Assembly: GCF_041807705.1 (NCBI RefSeq)
Contig: NZ_JBGTYY010000004.1
Coordinates: 65,919 to 129,918, forward strand
DNA: 64,000 nt
Reading direction: 5' to 3'
Origin: Mannheimia sp041807705
Lineage (GTDB): Bacteria; Pseudomonadota; Gammaproteobacteria; Enterobacterales; Pasteurellaceae
In this document: in pieces, positions 1-8,908 of the stretch
How positions within the stretch are numbered: position 1 is the stretch's first letter
Layout of the letters: the number at the start of each line of letters is the position of its first letter
Notes under the pieces: model-generated
What the model was told of the DNA's origin: nothing
What the model saw: only the letters and a program-made list of their open reading frames with translations
Database searches by the model: none
Translations under genes and position numbers: made by a program

Positions 1-119
1 TGAAAGGTTTTATATATTAAAAAAATGCAAAAATAGTGAAATCTATTATACGAAAAAATAACTCAAAATACCAAAAAATAAACCTTTATAGACAATATAA
101 TTGTATTACTATTCATATC

Positions 120-136
120 AACTGATCGGAACAGTT
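120..136. promoter_or_regulatory. FadR-type operator upstream of fadL
   Basis: The 17-mer AACTGATCGGAACAGTT has perfect AACTG/CAGTT arms. It closely resembles the FadR operator family, and its left half resembles the E. coli fabA site as recalled. It lies about 125 bp before fadL, and a fadR gene is present in this window at 58212-58937. Binding is inferred. Confidence 0.6.
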
Positions 137-261
137 GAAATTTTGCAAAATTTGATTGATAGCATACGTCTTGCTCTCTAAAATCAGTGCGTTATAACAT
201 TTTAACAATCCAAATTCTTTATTAAAACTCACTATTTTTCATATTATTTAAGAGACTTATT

Positions 262-1596
262 ATGAAAATTTTTTCAAAAACATTACTTGCATCATTAGTT
301 ACACTTTGTTCAGCAGGCACTGCTCACGCAGCTGCATTCCAATTAGCCGAAATTTCAACCTCAGGTTTAGGTAGAGCTTACGCTGGTGATGCAGCTGTAG
401 CGGATAATGCTTCTGTAGTTGCAACCAACCCTGCATTAATGACATTATTCAAACAAACTGAGCTTTCGGCGGGTGGAATTGTTGTAAATGCAGACGTTGA
501 TGTTGATGGTACACTCGGTGGCGTATTCAAGGCTTCACAAAAAAATATTATTCCTACAGCTGTAGTACCAAATTTATACATTGTCTCCCCAATCAATGAC
601 CGTTTTGCTATTGGTGGTGGAGTAAATGTAAACTACGGGTTAAAATCTCGTTTTGCTCCTGACTATGCTGCAGGCGTTTATGGAGGTAATACTCAACTTC
701 AAGCTATCAATTTTAATTTAAGTGGTGCATATAACTTAGGTTACGGATTTAGTGCTGGTGCTGGCTTAAATGTTATCTATTCTAAAGCGGAATTTATCCG
801 TCATTTAGGTGTTGGTGGTAAAGTATTAGCTTCACGTTTAGCACATCTCCCCTCATCAGCAGCAGCTTCTCTTGATCAAATGGAAAATGGTACAGAAGTT
901 TCTCGTGTACACGGCGATGAATGGAGCTTAGGCTGGAATGCAGGTTTAATGTATGAAATAAATGAGAGAAACCGCTTTGGTGTTGCTTATCACTCAGCAG
1001 TTAATGTGAAGTTTAAAGGCCATTACTCAAATGCCTTCCCAACAGTGTTTAATGGATTATTAGCTATTCCAGCTATTGCAGCGCAAGCCCCTATTAGCCA
1101 AGCAACTGCCGGTCAAGAAATTCCTGGTCGTTTAACATTACATCTTCCAGCTTACTGGGAAATTTCAGGTTATCACAAATTAACCGAAAAATTAGCAATG
1201 CAATATAGCTATAAACATACTGAATGGGAAAAATTTAAAGCTTTAACTGCTTACGGCGAATCAGGTAATGTGCTTCTTCATAAAGAAGAAAATTACAATA
1301 ATTCTTCACGTGTTGCGCTAGGTTTCTCTTATGATGTAAATGAGGTATTAACCTTACGCACAGGTATTGCTTATGATGAAACAGCAAGTGTAAGAAGTCC
1401 ATCTATTTCAATCCCTGATACAGATCGTACTTGGTATACACTTGGTGCAACTTACCGTTTCACTCCAAATCTTTCTGCTGATTTAGGCTATGCTCATCTT
1501 AGAGGTTCAAAAAATACTTTTAAAGAAGGTAGTGGTATATTTAATGTGAAATCACGTGCAAACCTTTACGGTTTAAATGTAAACTACAAATTCTAA
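262..1596 (+). CDS. fadL: FadL-family long-chain fatty acid outer-membrane transporter
   Basis: This 444-residue protein is an outer-membrane beta-barrel that takes up long-chain fatty acids or other hydrophobic compounds. A signal peptide (about residues 1-24, ending AHA) is followed by the FadL N-terminal hallmark AFQLAEISTSGLGRAYAG and the NPA motif. The C-terminus ends in aromatic F (NYKF), as expected for BAM-dependent barrels. The length matches E. coli FadL. The gene stands alone, with a FadR-like operator upstream and a strong terminator downstream. The exact substrate cannot be told from sequence, since aromatic-hydrocarbon porins share this fold. Confidence 0.88.
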   Translation: MKIFSKTLLASLVTLCSAGTAHAAAFQLAEISTSGLGRAYAGDAAVADNASVVATNPALMTLFKQTELSAGGIVVNADVDVDGTLGGVFKASQKNIIPTAVVPNLYIVSPINDRFAIGGGVNVNYGLKSRFAPDYAAGVYGGNTQLQAINFNLSGAYNLGYGFSAGAGLNVIYSKAEFIRHLGVGGKVLASRLAHLPSSAAASLDQMENGTEVSRVHGDEWSLGWNAGLMYEINERNRFGVAYHSAVNVKFKGHYSNAFPTVFNGLLAIPAIAAQAPISQATAGQEIPGRLTLHLPAYWEISGYHKLTEKLAMQYSYKHTEWEKFKALTAYGESGNVLLHKEENYNNSSRVALGFSYDVNEVLTLRTGIAYDETASVRSPSISIPDTDRTWYTLGATYRFTPNLSADLGYAHLRGSKNTFKEGSGIFNVKSRANLYGLNVNYKF

Positions 1597-1614
1597 TTTA
1601 ATGAATTAATGTGA

Positions 1615-1648
1615 AAAGAGGTGTAAACTAAATTACACCTCTTTTTTT
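1615..1648 (+). terminator. Rho-independent terminator after fadL
   Basis: A perfect 12-bp stem AAAGAGGTGTAA (1615-1626) / TTACACCTCTTT (1633-1644) runs directly into a T tract. Confidence 0.85.
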
Positions 1649-1660
1649 ATTGGATTAAAA

Positions 1661-2215
1661 ATGAAATCTCAAATTTACTACGATTATTACCAAAGCCCTA
1701 TCGGGCAATTACTACTTTTAGCAAAAGAAGAAGGCTTAATTTATATTGAATTAGGGCAAGAGCAGCAAACCACATCACTTGATAATTTCTTTCCGACTAA
1801 AGTGGCAAGCGGTGCAATTTTAGAAATTTTTTGCAAAACCAAAGAGATTTTAGACCGCTATTTTGCCGGCGAGCCCGTGAATTTTCATCAATTGGATTTT
1901 CTTGCTCCGCAAGGCACACCATTCCAGCAATCAGTTTGGAAAATATTGCGTGAAATTCCTTACGGGCAAACTACTACTTATGGCGAAATTGCAAATCAAT
2001 TAGGCAAGCCAAGTGCGATGCGAGCCGTTGGCGGTGCAGTTGGGCGAAACCCAATTTCGATTTTAGTGCCTTGCCACCGAGTATTAGGGAAAAATCAAGC
2101 CTTAACCGGATTCGGCGGTGGATTACCGAATAAACGTTTTCTACTACAGCTTGAAGGCATTGCCTATAAAGATAAAGGCATTGAATTTGTCAAACCGAAA
2201 ACTAAGAAATGGTAA
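1661..2215 (+). CDS. ogt: Methylated-DNA--protein-cysteine methyltransferase
   Basis: This 184-residue suicide enzyme removes O6-methyl groups from guanine in DNA by transfer to its own cysteine. The active-site motif PCHRV lies near residue 140, preceded by the conserved helix region around GEIANQLGKPSAMRAVGGAVGRNP and followed by the GGLPNKRFLLQLEG segment. An N-terminal RNase-H-like domain precedes it, as in Ogt/AdaB proteins. There is no Ada-type N-terminal regulatory domain, so Ogt fits better than Ada. It starts just after the fadL terminator. Confidence 0.9.
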   Translation: MKSQIYYDYYQSPIGQLLLLAKEEGLIYIELGQEQQTTSLDNFFPTKVASGAILEIFCKTKEILDRYFAGEPVNFHQLDFLAPQGTPFQQSVWKILREIPYGQTTTYGEIANQLGKPSAMRAVGGAVGRNPISILVPCHRVLGKNQALTGFGGGLPNKRFLLQLEGIAYKDKGIEFVKPKTKKW

Positions 2216-2267
2216 ACAGCTGTACGTTGAATTTTGCTAGCGCAAGCATCCACGCTTGTGCTTATAT

Positions 2268-2300
2268 ATAAAAAATGGCACAAGCGGACACTTGTGCCAT
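2268..2300 (-). terminator. Terminator of arcB, containing an uptake-signal-like core
   Basis: The stem ATGGCACAAG (2275-2284) / CTTGTGCCAT (2291-2300) has an A tract on its left, which is a U tract for the minus-strand arcB transcript. The left arm carries an ACAAGCGG uptake-signal core. Confidence 0.7.
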
Positions 2301-2329
2301 CATAGCATTTCAAATTTAGCTAAACCTAC

Positions 2330-4171
2330 TTAATGGCTGGATACATATTCCTTAGCTAATTGTAAATCCATCTGCCATTTGGAATAAATCATTTCCACCC
2401 AATGTGCAATATTTTGTGCCCACTGCTCGCCATTATCAGATTGAGCAAGCTGAGCGATTTGTTGTAGTTGATGTAACCCAACAGAAGCTAATGCTCCTTT
2501 GATTTTATGAGCTTCATCAGCCGTTAATTTACGGCTTTCGGGAGAATTGGTTATTTGCCAATCGGTTAGATAACGCTGTAAATTTTCCAAATAAGTTGGC
2601 ATTAAATCCGCAAATAACGTCATATTGGCAAGCATATTCTCTTTTCCCATTACCTCAATTAATTCATTTAGTATTGTGATGTTATAAGGTAAATTTTCAG
2701 TATTTTCTAATACAAGCGGTTGTTTTTCTTCACTTTTTTGTAAAAATTGATTATCAAAGTGATGATTTAGGCAATTCACTAACGCCTCTAAAGATAAAGG
2801 CTTACGAAGTACATCGTCCATACCCTGTGCTTGGTAATCTTGTTGGCTCTGAATAACATTCGCCGTTAGGGCAATAAGTAGTGGTAGATACTCTATTTCC
2901 TCATTTTCATAACGGCTTCTTAATGTTTGTGCAATATCAAAACCCGTCATATCTGGGAGCTGAATATCTAATAAAATTAGGTCGTAGCTATTTTGCTCAA
3001 AACGTTTAAAAGCCTCTGCACCCGTCATTGCAACATCAACCTCACAGCCGACTTTTTCCAACATTGCTTGAGCAACCACCACATTCATTTCAATATCTTC
3101 AACTAAAAGCACTTTTAATCCGTGCTTTTGAATAGCTAATTCGGGCTTGGTTTCTGTGCTTTCCGCTTGAATGGTTAAAGTAAAGGTTGAGCCTTGATTT
3201 TCTTGGCTTTTTACCGTTAAATCGCCGCCCATCAGCTTCGCAATCCGTTTTGAAACCGATAAACCAATGCCGCTTCCTTGTGCTTTTTTCTCTTTCGAGT
3301 TTTCAGCTTGGTAGAACATATCAAAAATTTTGCGTTGATCTTTTTCAGGAATACCAATGCCTGAATCCGCCACGCTAAAGCTAAATTGCTCTTTCTCTAA
3401 TTGGTAAATTTCTAGCAAAATTTGACCGCTTGTTGGGGTAAACTTTACTGCATTACTGATTAAATTCCATAAAATTTGGCTTAGGCGAGCATAGTCTGTG
3501 TAAATATATTTAGGTAAATTCGGCGGATAGGTTAATTTAAACTCAATATTTTTATTGCCCGCCATAAAGTTACCGAAATTGGCGATATCTTGAATGAGTT
3601 GCTCAAATTCCACCTCTTTTCTAAACAGCTCAATACGGCTGCTGTCAATTTTTTCTAGGTCGATAATATCGCCAAAAATATGAGCCAATGTCGTTGCACT
3701 CATATTGATGGTTTTTAGATACTCTTGTTGCTTTTCGCTTTGTTGTTCATCAAGCAAAATTTGGCTTAAGCCAATAATGCCATTTAGTGGAGTGCGTAAC
3801 TCGTGGCTGATGGTTGCCATTAAAATGGTTTTATCACGGTTATTTTTCTCTAATTTTGCGTGGAGATAAGCGTCTTGTTCTCGTAGTTCTTCTAAATCTT
3901 TTACTGCTTTTTCTAATCGTAAACGAGAACGTTCCAACTTTTCGACCAAAAGGGTGAAAAAATAGAGTACAAAAGGAGCAGAAATCAAGCCAAATGCGAT
4001 AGAACGGAGAATATCCATCACCACAACTTGTCCGATGAATAGGTAGGTTAATCCACTTTGAATTAAAATTGCAGAAACCGCCACAATAAAAAAGCCAAGT
4101 AGAGAAGCTTTTAACCGCCCGAGTTTCAGCACCCAATTTACATATTTTTGACTAAATTTTTTAACTTGCAT
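2330..4171 (-). CDS. arcB: Aerobic respiration control hybrid histidine kinase ArcB (PAS-less form)
   Basis: ArcB is the quinone-sensing inner-membrane kinase that phosphorylates ArcA. Numbered from the upstream in-frame TTG at 4180, two membrane helices (about 26-46 and 56-79) are followed by a short coiled linker. Then come the H-box SHELRTPLNG (His126), a HATPase domain (G boxes DSGIGIP and GSGIGLSVSKR), a receiver with LLDIQLPDM (Asp405), and a C-terminal HPt domain with AHKIKGALASVGL (His558). It lacks the PAS domain of E. coli ArcB (778 residues), as in Haemophilus. I prefer the ATG at 4171 because the TTG has no ribosome binding site. Confidence 0.93.
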   Translation of the reverse strand: MQVKKFSQKYVNWVLKLGRLKASLLGFFIVAVSAILIQSGLTYLFIGQVVVMDILRSIAFGLISAPFVLYFFTLLVEKLERSRLRLEKAVKDLEELREQDAYLHAKLEKNNRDKTILMATISHELRTPLNGIIGLSQILLDEQQSEKQQEYLKTINMSATTLAHIFGDIIDLEKIDSSRIELFRKEVEFEQLIQDIANFGNFMAGNKNIEFKLTYPPNLPKYIYTDYARLSQILWNLISNAVKFTPTSGQILLEIYQLEKEQFSFSVADSGIGIPEKDQRKIFDMFYQAENSKEKKAQGSGIGLSVSKRIAKLMGGDLTVKSQENQGSTFTLTIQAESTETKPELAIQKHGLKVLLVEDIEMNVVVAQAMLEKVGCEVDVAMTGAEAFKRFEQNSYDLILLDIQLPDMTGFDIAQTLRSRYENEEIEYLPLLIALTANVIQSQQDYQAQGMDDVLRKPLSLEALVNCLNHHFDNQFLQKSEEKQPLVLENTENLPYNITILNELIEVMGKENMLANMTLFADLMPTYLENLQRYLTDWQITNSPESRKLTADEAHKIKGALASVGLHQLQQIAQLAQSDNGEQWAQNIAHWVEMIYSKWQMDLQLAKEYVSSH

Positions 4172-4185
4172 AATCTTCAAACCAT

Positions 4186-4210
4186 AAAAAAGCAGATCTT
4201 TCGATCTGCT
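4186..4210 (-). terminator. Terminator of the tannase-like gene
   Basis: The 8-bp stem AGCAGATC (4191-4198) / GATCTGCT (4203-4210) has an A tract on its left (U tract in the minus transcript). It separates the hydrolase gene from arcB. Confidence 0.7.
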
Positions 4211-4227
4211 TATTCTACGCTATTTTT

Positions 4228-5787
4228 TTACTTTTTACCTTTAACGATTTCATCTGCCCATTGGAATATCTCGTCTAAGTCATAATCGCCCGAATGTGGC
4301 ACACCCCACGGGGTTTCATAGCTTACATTTTTGCCTGCCATTTGGAGTTTAATCGCTAAAATAGCTGAAATGGCAAGAGAGGTATCACGATCTGCCGTGC
4401 CCACTCGAATTCGCCAATGTTCTGCGGCATTTGGATTATCTACATAATACATTGGGTTCATTCGCTTCACAATTTGCGGATCGGCTAAGTTGATATTTTG
4501 ATTTAATGATCGTTCTGCACTATAGAACGTAAAATGGCGATTATTTTCCGTTGCCGTACCGAATAAATTATTTTCGCCCGATGTGGCATTTAACGTATCA
4601 AACGCAGGTGGCGATTTCATTCGTTTATCTGAAAATACATAACCGAACCAATCAACCTTGCTCACTTTTCCCTCTTCAAAAGATAGCCAGCTAATGTCTT
4701 GAAAGGCTTTTTGTTCCTCGCTATTTTCCGCTAATTGGCTATAGGCTTTATTTGCCGAATGCTTAATTACATTTGCTAAATAATCTTTGAAAGATCCATT
4801 GCCTTTTGAATCAAGAATTAATGAGTTACCTGCTTCATCTACTAAGTTTAAGCTATTGAGATAGACAGGAAAACGCTCTGCCAACTCATTAGAGAGCTTG
4901 ATTTCAGCCTCATTTAGCGATCCTTCAATTTTTGGCATTGGTTTTGAGCGATTATTATAACTATCTGCATTTAAGCGGCTCATATCCATTCGGCTATATT
5001 CATTAACGCCGTTAAACTGCCATTCATACGCTATATCTGCATTTTCAAGGTTAGTAATTGGCGAATAAGCCGACACAGCAAAGATTTTATCACTTGCTTT
5101 CAATGCCCCAATTTCGTTGAAATAAGGCTCATAATCAAAATGATCGGCTGAAGCCCCTAGCAAGGCAGATAATGCCCCTCCTGCACTAGTGCCGTTTGAG
5201 ATAATTTTATTCGCATCACCCGGCATTGTTTCATCATTTGCGTGCAAATAACGCACAGCTGATTTTAAATCGATAATCGCAGCAGGGGCTTTGCCGATAA
5301 ATTTCCCCTCTTTTTGTAATGTACGACCTCTTGCCCCAACACTAGCCACCACATAGCCTTTAGACAAGGCAACCAAAATCGCACTTGGTGAACCATCACG
5401 CCCTTTTTTATCATAGCTCGCAGCTTTAGCCGGCATATAACCACCTACCGAATTTGGCAAGAAAATAGGGGCAGTAGCCGCGTTATAGCCGTTGATCTCG
5501 CCCTCGTTATAATAGGCTTCAGGCACATAAATATTGATTGTTTGATATTCAGGATCAATGGGCTTACTCACATAAACAATTCGTTCAAAAGCTCGGAATT
5601 GGATTTTCTCGCTATTTACTTCTGCTTCAACAGGATGGTAGTTTTGAGCGTTAAAATTCAGATCATAACCCGTTTCAGTTTTATTAAAAAAAGGGAGAGA
5701 CTCTGATGGCTTTTCCGCAGTATTTGCAAAGGTTTGGGCTGTAAAAATACTAGATAAGATACATATTGATAAGGCTTTCAGTTTCAT
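4228..5787 (-). CDS. Secreted alpha/beta hydrolase, subtype-B tannase-like
   Basis: This 519-residue putative periplasmic esterase has a cleavable signal peptide (about residues 1-22, ending TFA). The nucleophile motif GTSAGG (Ser about 201) is preceded by a segment resembling tannase/feruloyl-esterase enzymes (ALSKGYVVASVGARGRT, AAIIDLKSAVRYL). The C-terminal GVPHSGDYD offers the catalytic histidine. The family assignment is by recall, and the substrate could be gallate, ferulate or another aryl ester. It is a single-gene unit with its own terminator and ribosome binding site (AAGGAAC). Confidence 0.6.
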   Translation of the reverse strand: MKLKALSICILSSIFTAQTFANTAEKPSESLPFFNKTETGYDLNFNAQNYHPVEAEVNSEKIQFRAFERIVYVSKPIDPEYQTINIYVPEAYYNEGEINGYNAATAPIFLPNSVGGYMPAKAASYDKKGRDGSPSAILVALSKGYVVASVGARGRTLQKEGKFIGKAPAAIIDLKSAVRYLHANDETMPGDANKIISNGTSAGGALSALLGASADHFDYEPYFNEIGALKASDKIFAVSAYSPITNLENADIAYEWQFNGVNEYSRMDMSRLNADSYNNRSKPMPKIEGSLNEAEIKLSNELAERFPVYLNSLNLVDEAGNSLILDSKGNGSFKDYLANVIKHSANKAYSQLAENSEEQKAFQDISWLSFEEGKVSKVDWFGYVFSDKRMKSPPAFDTLNATSGENNLFGTATENNRHFTFYSAERSLNQNINLADPQIVKRMNPMYYVDNPNAAEHWRIRVGTADRDTSLAISAILAIKLQMAGKNVSYETPWGVPHSGDYDLDEIFQWADEIVKGKK

Positions 5788-5906
5788 TATTTGTTCCTTT
5801 TTGGAATATATGCCTATAAGACTTACAAGCGGTCAAATTTGTTCAGAATTTTACAATTATTTTTAGCTAAAATTAAGGGCGAACCTTAGTTCGCCCCCAA
5901 TAAAAT

Positions 5907-6770
5907 TTACCGCCAATAAAACAAGCAAATAATCGCTACAATCGCTATCGCCACACCTAAATAGTTCACTTTGTGGATTTTCTCTTTAAAGAAGAACGCC
6001 CCAACAAATGTGCCTAAGCAGATTACCCCTAAGTTCATTCCAGTGAAAACTAAGGTTGGGTCATCTTTCATTGCTTGGTGGGCTTGAATGTAGAATAAAA
6101 TATTACCGAAATTCAGCACACCTAATAACAAGCCAGTTAATACGCTTGGAATATGCCATTGTGTGCGTTTTAGCAGTAAATAGATAAACATAAAACAGCC
6201 TGCCCCAATAAAAGCAATGGCTAAGGTAACTGGGAATGCTGAGCCTGTTTTTGCCATCTGTTTGAATAAAATATCGTTTACGCCGTAACCAATCCAAACA
6301 AGCGCAAGGCTGATAATCGCAATCTTGCCGCCCTTTTCCATACCCTGATTGCCTTTCCACAATAAACAACCTAATGCCGCAAAAGCCAATAACAGAGCGA
6401 TCAGTTTATTGCTTGTTACTTGTTCGCCAAAAATGGTAAATGCCGCCAAAATTGGGAGGAATAATGACAAACGCTGTGCCGCATCGGTTCGGATAATGCC
6501 TGCAAATTCCAATGCTTTTGCTTGCACTAAGAAAATAGTCGGGAGCGTGATGCTTAAAATCACAAAAATATAGGACGATGGGTTGTTAGCAATAATATCG
6601 GTAATAGATTGCCCCTGAAAATCAGGCTTGAGTAATAAAAACGTCATTGATGTGGTTACAATGTAGTTTACCGCAATGCTTTGATCGATACGAATACCTT
6701 TTTGGCGTGCAATTTTAATCAACACCCCAACAGTTACACTACATAAAATAGCTAAAATCAGTTGTAACAT
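5907..6770 (-). CDS. EamA/DMT-superfamily transporter
   Basis: This 287-residue, almost wholly hydrophobic protein has about ten predicted membrane helices in two EamA-like repeats. Conserved features include the E in IFGEQVTSNKLIALLLAFAAL of the first repeat and FFKEKIHKVNYLGVAI in the second. It is an inner-membrane transporter of unknown substrate. The start is supported by AAGGAGAG about 11 bases upstream. It is not the same gene as the RarD-like one near 54 kb. Confidence 0.75.
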   Translation of the reverse strand: MLQLILAILCSVTVGVLIKIARQKGIRIDQSIAVNYIVTTSMTFLLLKPDFQGQSITDIIANNPSSYIFVILSITLPTIFLVQAKALEFAGIIRTDAAQRLSLFLPILAAFTIFGEQVTSNKLIALLLAFAALGCLLWKGNQGMEKGGKIAIISLALVWIGYGVNDILFKQMAKTGSAFPVTLAIAFIGAGCFMFIYLLLKRTQWHIPSVLTGLLLGVLNFGNILFYIQAHQAMKDDPTLVFTGMNLGVICLGTFVGAFFFKEKIHKVNYLGVAIAIVAIICLFYWR

Positions 6771-6836
6771 TTTTTGTTCTCTCCTTTTAAAAATGAACGC
6801 CTTATTCTATAAATATGATGAACATTTCGCTAGTAG

Positions 6837-6892
6837 CAAGCGGTTAAATTTTGCTGAAAATTTGCAAAAAAGTAGAGAGATCCGACCGCTTG
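6837..6892. repeat. Inverted pair of DNA uptake signals
   Basis: CAAGCGGT (6837-6844) and ACCGCTTG (6885-6892) face each other around an AT-rich spacer containing the typical ATTTTGC and AATTTGC tails. The pair can form a long hairpin between two divergent genes. Confidence 0.7.
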
Positions 6893-6944
6893 TAACAGAA
6901 AAATGCTAGAATAATTTCACACAAGCTGTATGAGATTGAATAAA

Positions 6945-7700
6945 ATGGAAAAGCTCTTTGATATTAACGAACAAGGTTTTAGCATTCGCTGTAAGCTTTT
7001 TTATGAAAAAGATCTTCACAATATTGAAAATGTGGTGCTGATTCTGCACGGTTTCGGTTCGTCAAAAGATTTAAAATCAAACACTAAATTTGGCGAGCGT
7101 TTAACCTCAAAATATAAAGGCTATGCGGCTCTTGCCTTTGATTTCCCTTGCCACGGCAATGATGCTCGTAAAAAACTTTCCGTTGCTGAATGCCAAACCT
7201 ATCTTGAATTAGTCATTCAGTATGTTAAAACCACCTTGAAAACCAAAAATATCTACGCTTACGGCACAAGTTTCGGTGGCTATTTAACGCTGAAATATAT
7301 AAATGAAAAAGGCAATCCGTTTCAGAAAATAGCGTTTCGAGCCCCTGCGCTACAAATTTATCACTCATTAATGAACCGAATGTCTGAAGAAGAACGGCAG
7401 AAATTAGCTAAAGGGAGAGAAATTTTATGGGGCTTCGACCGCCAAATGAAAATCAGCCAATCCTTTTTCGATGAACTAGCCGAAGCGGATATTACCCAAA
7501 ACGATTACTTAGACTATGCCGATCAAATGTTAATTTTACACGGCACGGAAGATGAAATGGTGGCATTAAGCACATCACAACAATTTGCCGATAATAATGT
7601 GATTGAGCTTATTCCGATTGAGGGGGCTGATCACGCCTTTTCTAACCCGAAATTAATGGATATTTCTATCGGCAAAATTGTTGATTTTTTTGCCCCTTAG
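6945..7700 (+). CDS. Alpha/beta hydrolase (acyl esterase-like)
   Basis: This 251-residue cytoplasmic serine hydrolase has the oxyanion region LILHGFGSSKD, the nucleophile elbow GTSFGG, a later Asp in LILHGTEDEM, and His in GADHAFSNP, which together give a full Ser-Asp-His triad. The fold resembles BAAT/acyl-CoA thioester hydrolase-like small lipases, but the substrate cannot be named. An in-frame ATG at 6930 adds five residues; I prefer the second ATG because a weak GAG precedes it and the N-terminus MEKLFD reads naturally. Confidence 0.7.
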   Translation: MEKLFDINEQGFSIRCKLFYEKDLHNIENVVLILHGFGSSKDLKSNTKFGERLTSKYKGYAALAFDFPCHGNDARKKLSVAECQTYLELVIQYVKTTLKTKNIYAYGTSFGGYLTLKYINEKGNPFQKIAFRAPALQIYHSLMNRMSEEERQKLAKGREILWGFDRQMKISQSFFDELAEADITQNDYLDYADQMLILHGTEDEMVALSTSQQFADNNVIELIPIEGADHAFSNPKLMDISIGKIVDFFAP

Positions 7701-7713
7701 TTTCAACTTATGC

Positions 7714-8199
7714 CTAATCTTTGGCAAAGTTCACTAAGGTTGGATTGACAATACGTTGGTAATCTTCCGTATTCAAAATAATGGAACGTTCCAACGTACC
7801 TGCATTAAAGGCTAATTCATCATAGCGTTCAAATAAACTTGGCTCAGCCACTAACAATAAATCGGAATGAAAACTAAACGGCGGAATTGCCCCAAATACA
7901 CAGTCGGTCAATTCTGCCACTTCCGCAGGGCTTGCAAGCGAGGCTCTCGCTCCGCCAAGATGTTCGGCAATTTTGCTTAAATCTGCTTGGTAATCTGCAG
8001 GTAATATTGCCAACACCGCCTGTTTAATGCCATTTCCTTTTACTTTACAGACTAATGCCTTTGCCCCTTGCCCTAGCTCCGTGCCACGAATTTTCGCCAC
8101 TTCTTCCGATTTCCCAGCAGAAGAATGCTCCACCACTCGATAACGAGCCTGATGTGAATCTAATAATGCTGTGAGTTGTTGAAAAGTTTGTTCTGACAT
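7714..8199 (-). CDS. YbaK/EbsC-family aminoacyl-tRNA deacylase
   Basis: This 161-residue single-domain protein belongs to the family of trans-editing factors that hydrolyse mischarged tRNAs. Visible family features are the N-terminal YRVVEHSSAGKSEEVAKIRG, the lysine-bearing AKALVCKVKG strand, LGGARASLASPAEVAEL and the GAIPPFSF turn. It looks like the YeaK/PrdX-like branch rather than classic YbaK. The ribosome binding site AAGGAG precedes the start. It lies downstream of smrB on the same strand with a 70-bp gap holding an uptake signal. Confidence 0.8.
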   Translation of the reverse strand: MSEQTFQQLTALLDSHQARYRVVEHSSAGKSEEVAKIRGTELGQGAKALVCKVKGNGIKQAVLAILPADYQADLSKIAEHLGGARASLASPAEVAELTDCVFGAIPPFSFHSDLLLVAEPSLFERYDELAFNAGTLERSIILNTEDYQRIVNPTLVNFAKD

Positions 8200-8270
8200 T
8201 GTTTCTCCTTAAAAACTTACAAAACAATAACAAGCGGTCTTTTTTACTCAAAACTTGCAATTTTCTAATT

Positions 8271-8816
8271 TTAACGCCCAAACATTTTCTCAGGGTTTTC
8301 GGGTTGCTCAACTAAAATCAGAATAGCCGCATCGCCACCCCACTCTTTTGGAGCTTGGTATAAAGCCATAATTTTCGGGTGTTGAACCAACCAGCGAGGG
8401 ATCTGATCTTTCAGCGTTCGAGTACCAAAGCCTGTCATAATGCTGGCACAAAATACTTTTTCACGCTCACACGCTAGAATTAATGCGGCTAACTCTTTCT
8501 TTGCTTTTTCTCTGGTTAAACCGTGCAGATCCAAAAATAGTTCTGGCTGAAAATCGCCCCGTCTGAGCTGCTTTAAAATGTAAGGATCAACATCTTCACG
8601 TAGATATTTCACTTTTTCATTTTCTTCTTTGAGCAAAGGCTCGTATTCATCAGAAAAATAGAACTCAATATCTGCTTTTTCTTTTAATTCCCGCAATTCC
8701 TGTAATTTTTTACGAGGTTCTGATTTTGCGACATAAGTATTCTGCTCAATCTTTTTCGTGCCTTTTGTTGCCTCTCTAAATAAGGCAAATTCATCTTCTA
8801 ACATCTTCTCTGACAT
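8271..8816 (-). CDS. smrB: Ribosome rescue endonuclease SmrB
   Basis: This 181-residue Smr-domain nuclease corresponds to E. coli SmrB (YfcN), which cuts mRNA at collided ribosomes. The N-terminal helix is followed by YFSDEYEPLL, the RRGDFQPELFLDLHGLT hallmark (DLHG at about residue 103), and HPKIMALYQAPKEWGGDAAILVLVE-like C-terminal strands. The second catalytic motif reads MTGFG where E. coli has MHGHG. It is divergent from prmB, the same neighbourhood as in E. coli. Confidence 0.9.
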   Translation of the reverse strand: MSEKMLEDEFALFREATKGTKKIEQNTYVAKSEPRKKLQELRELKEKADIEFYFSDEYEPLLKEENEKVKYLREDVDPYILKQLRRGDFQPELFLDLHGLTREKAKKELAALILACEREKVFCASIMTGFGTRTLKDQIPRWLVQHPKIMALYQAPKEWGGDAAILILVEQPENPEKMFGR

Positions 8817-8908
8817 AATCTTTTCCTTCTTATTGATTTTTACATTCTAACACAAAGCAAAATATGGTATAAAACAGCAATTCTATAATTATGTAAAAGG
8901 CACTTAAA

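Noticed and set aside
1..119. Possible small gene upstream of fadL
   Set aside because: Very AT-rich sequence with stops in all frames; nothing beyond the operator is supported.
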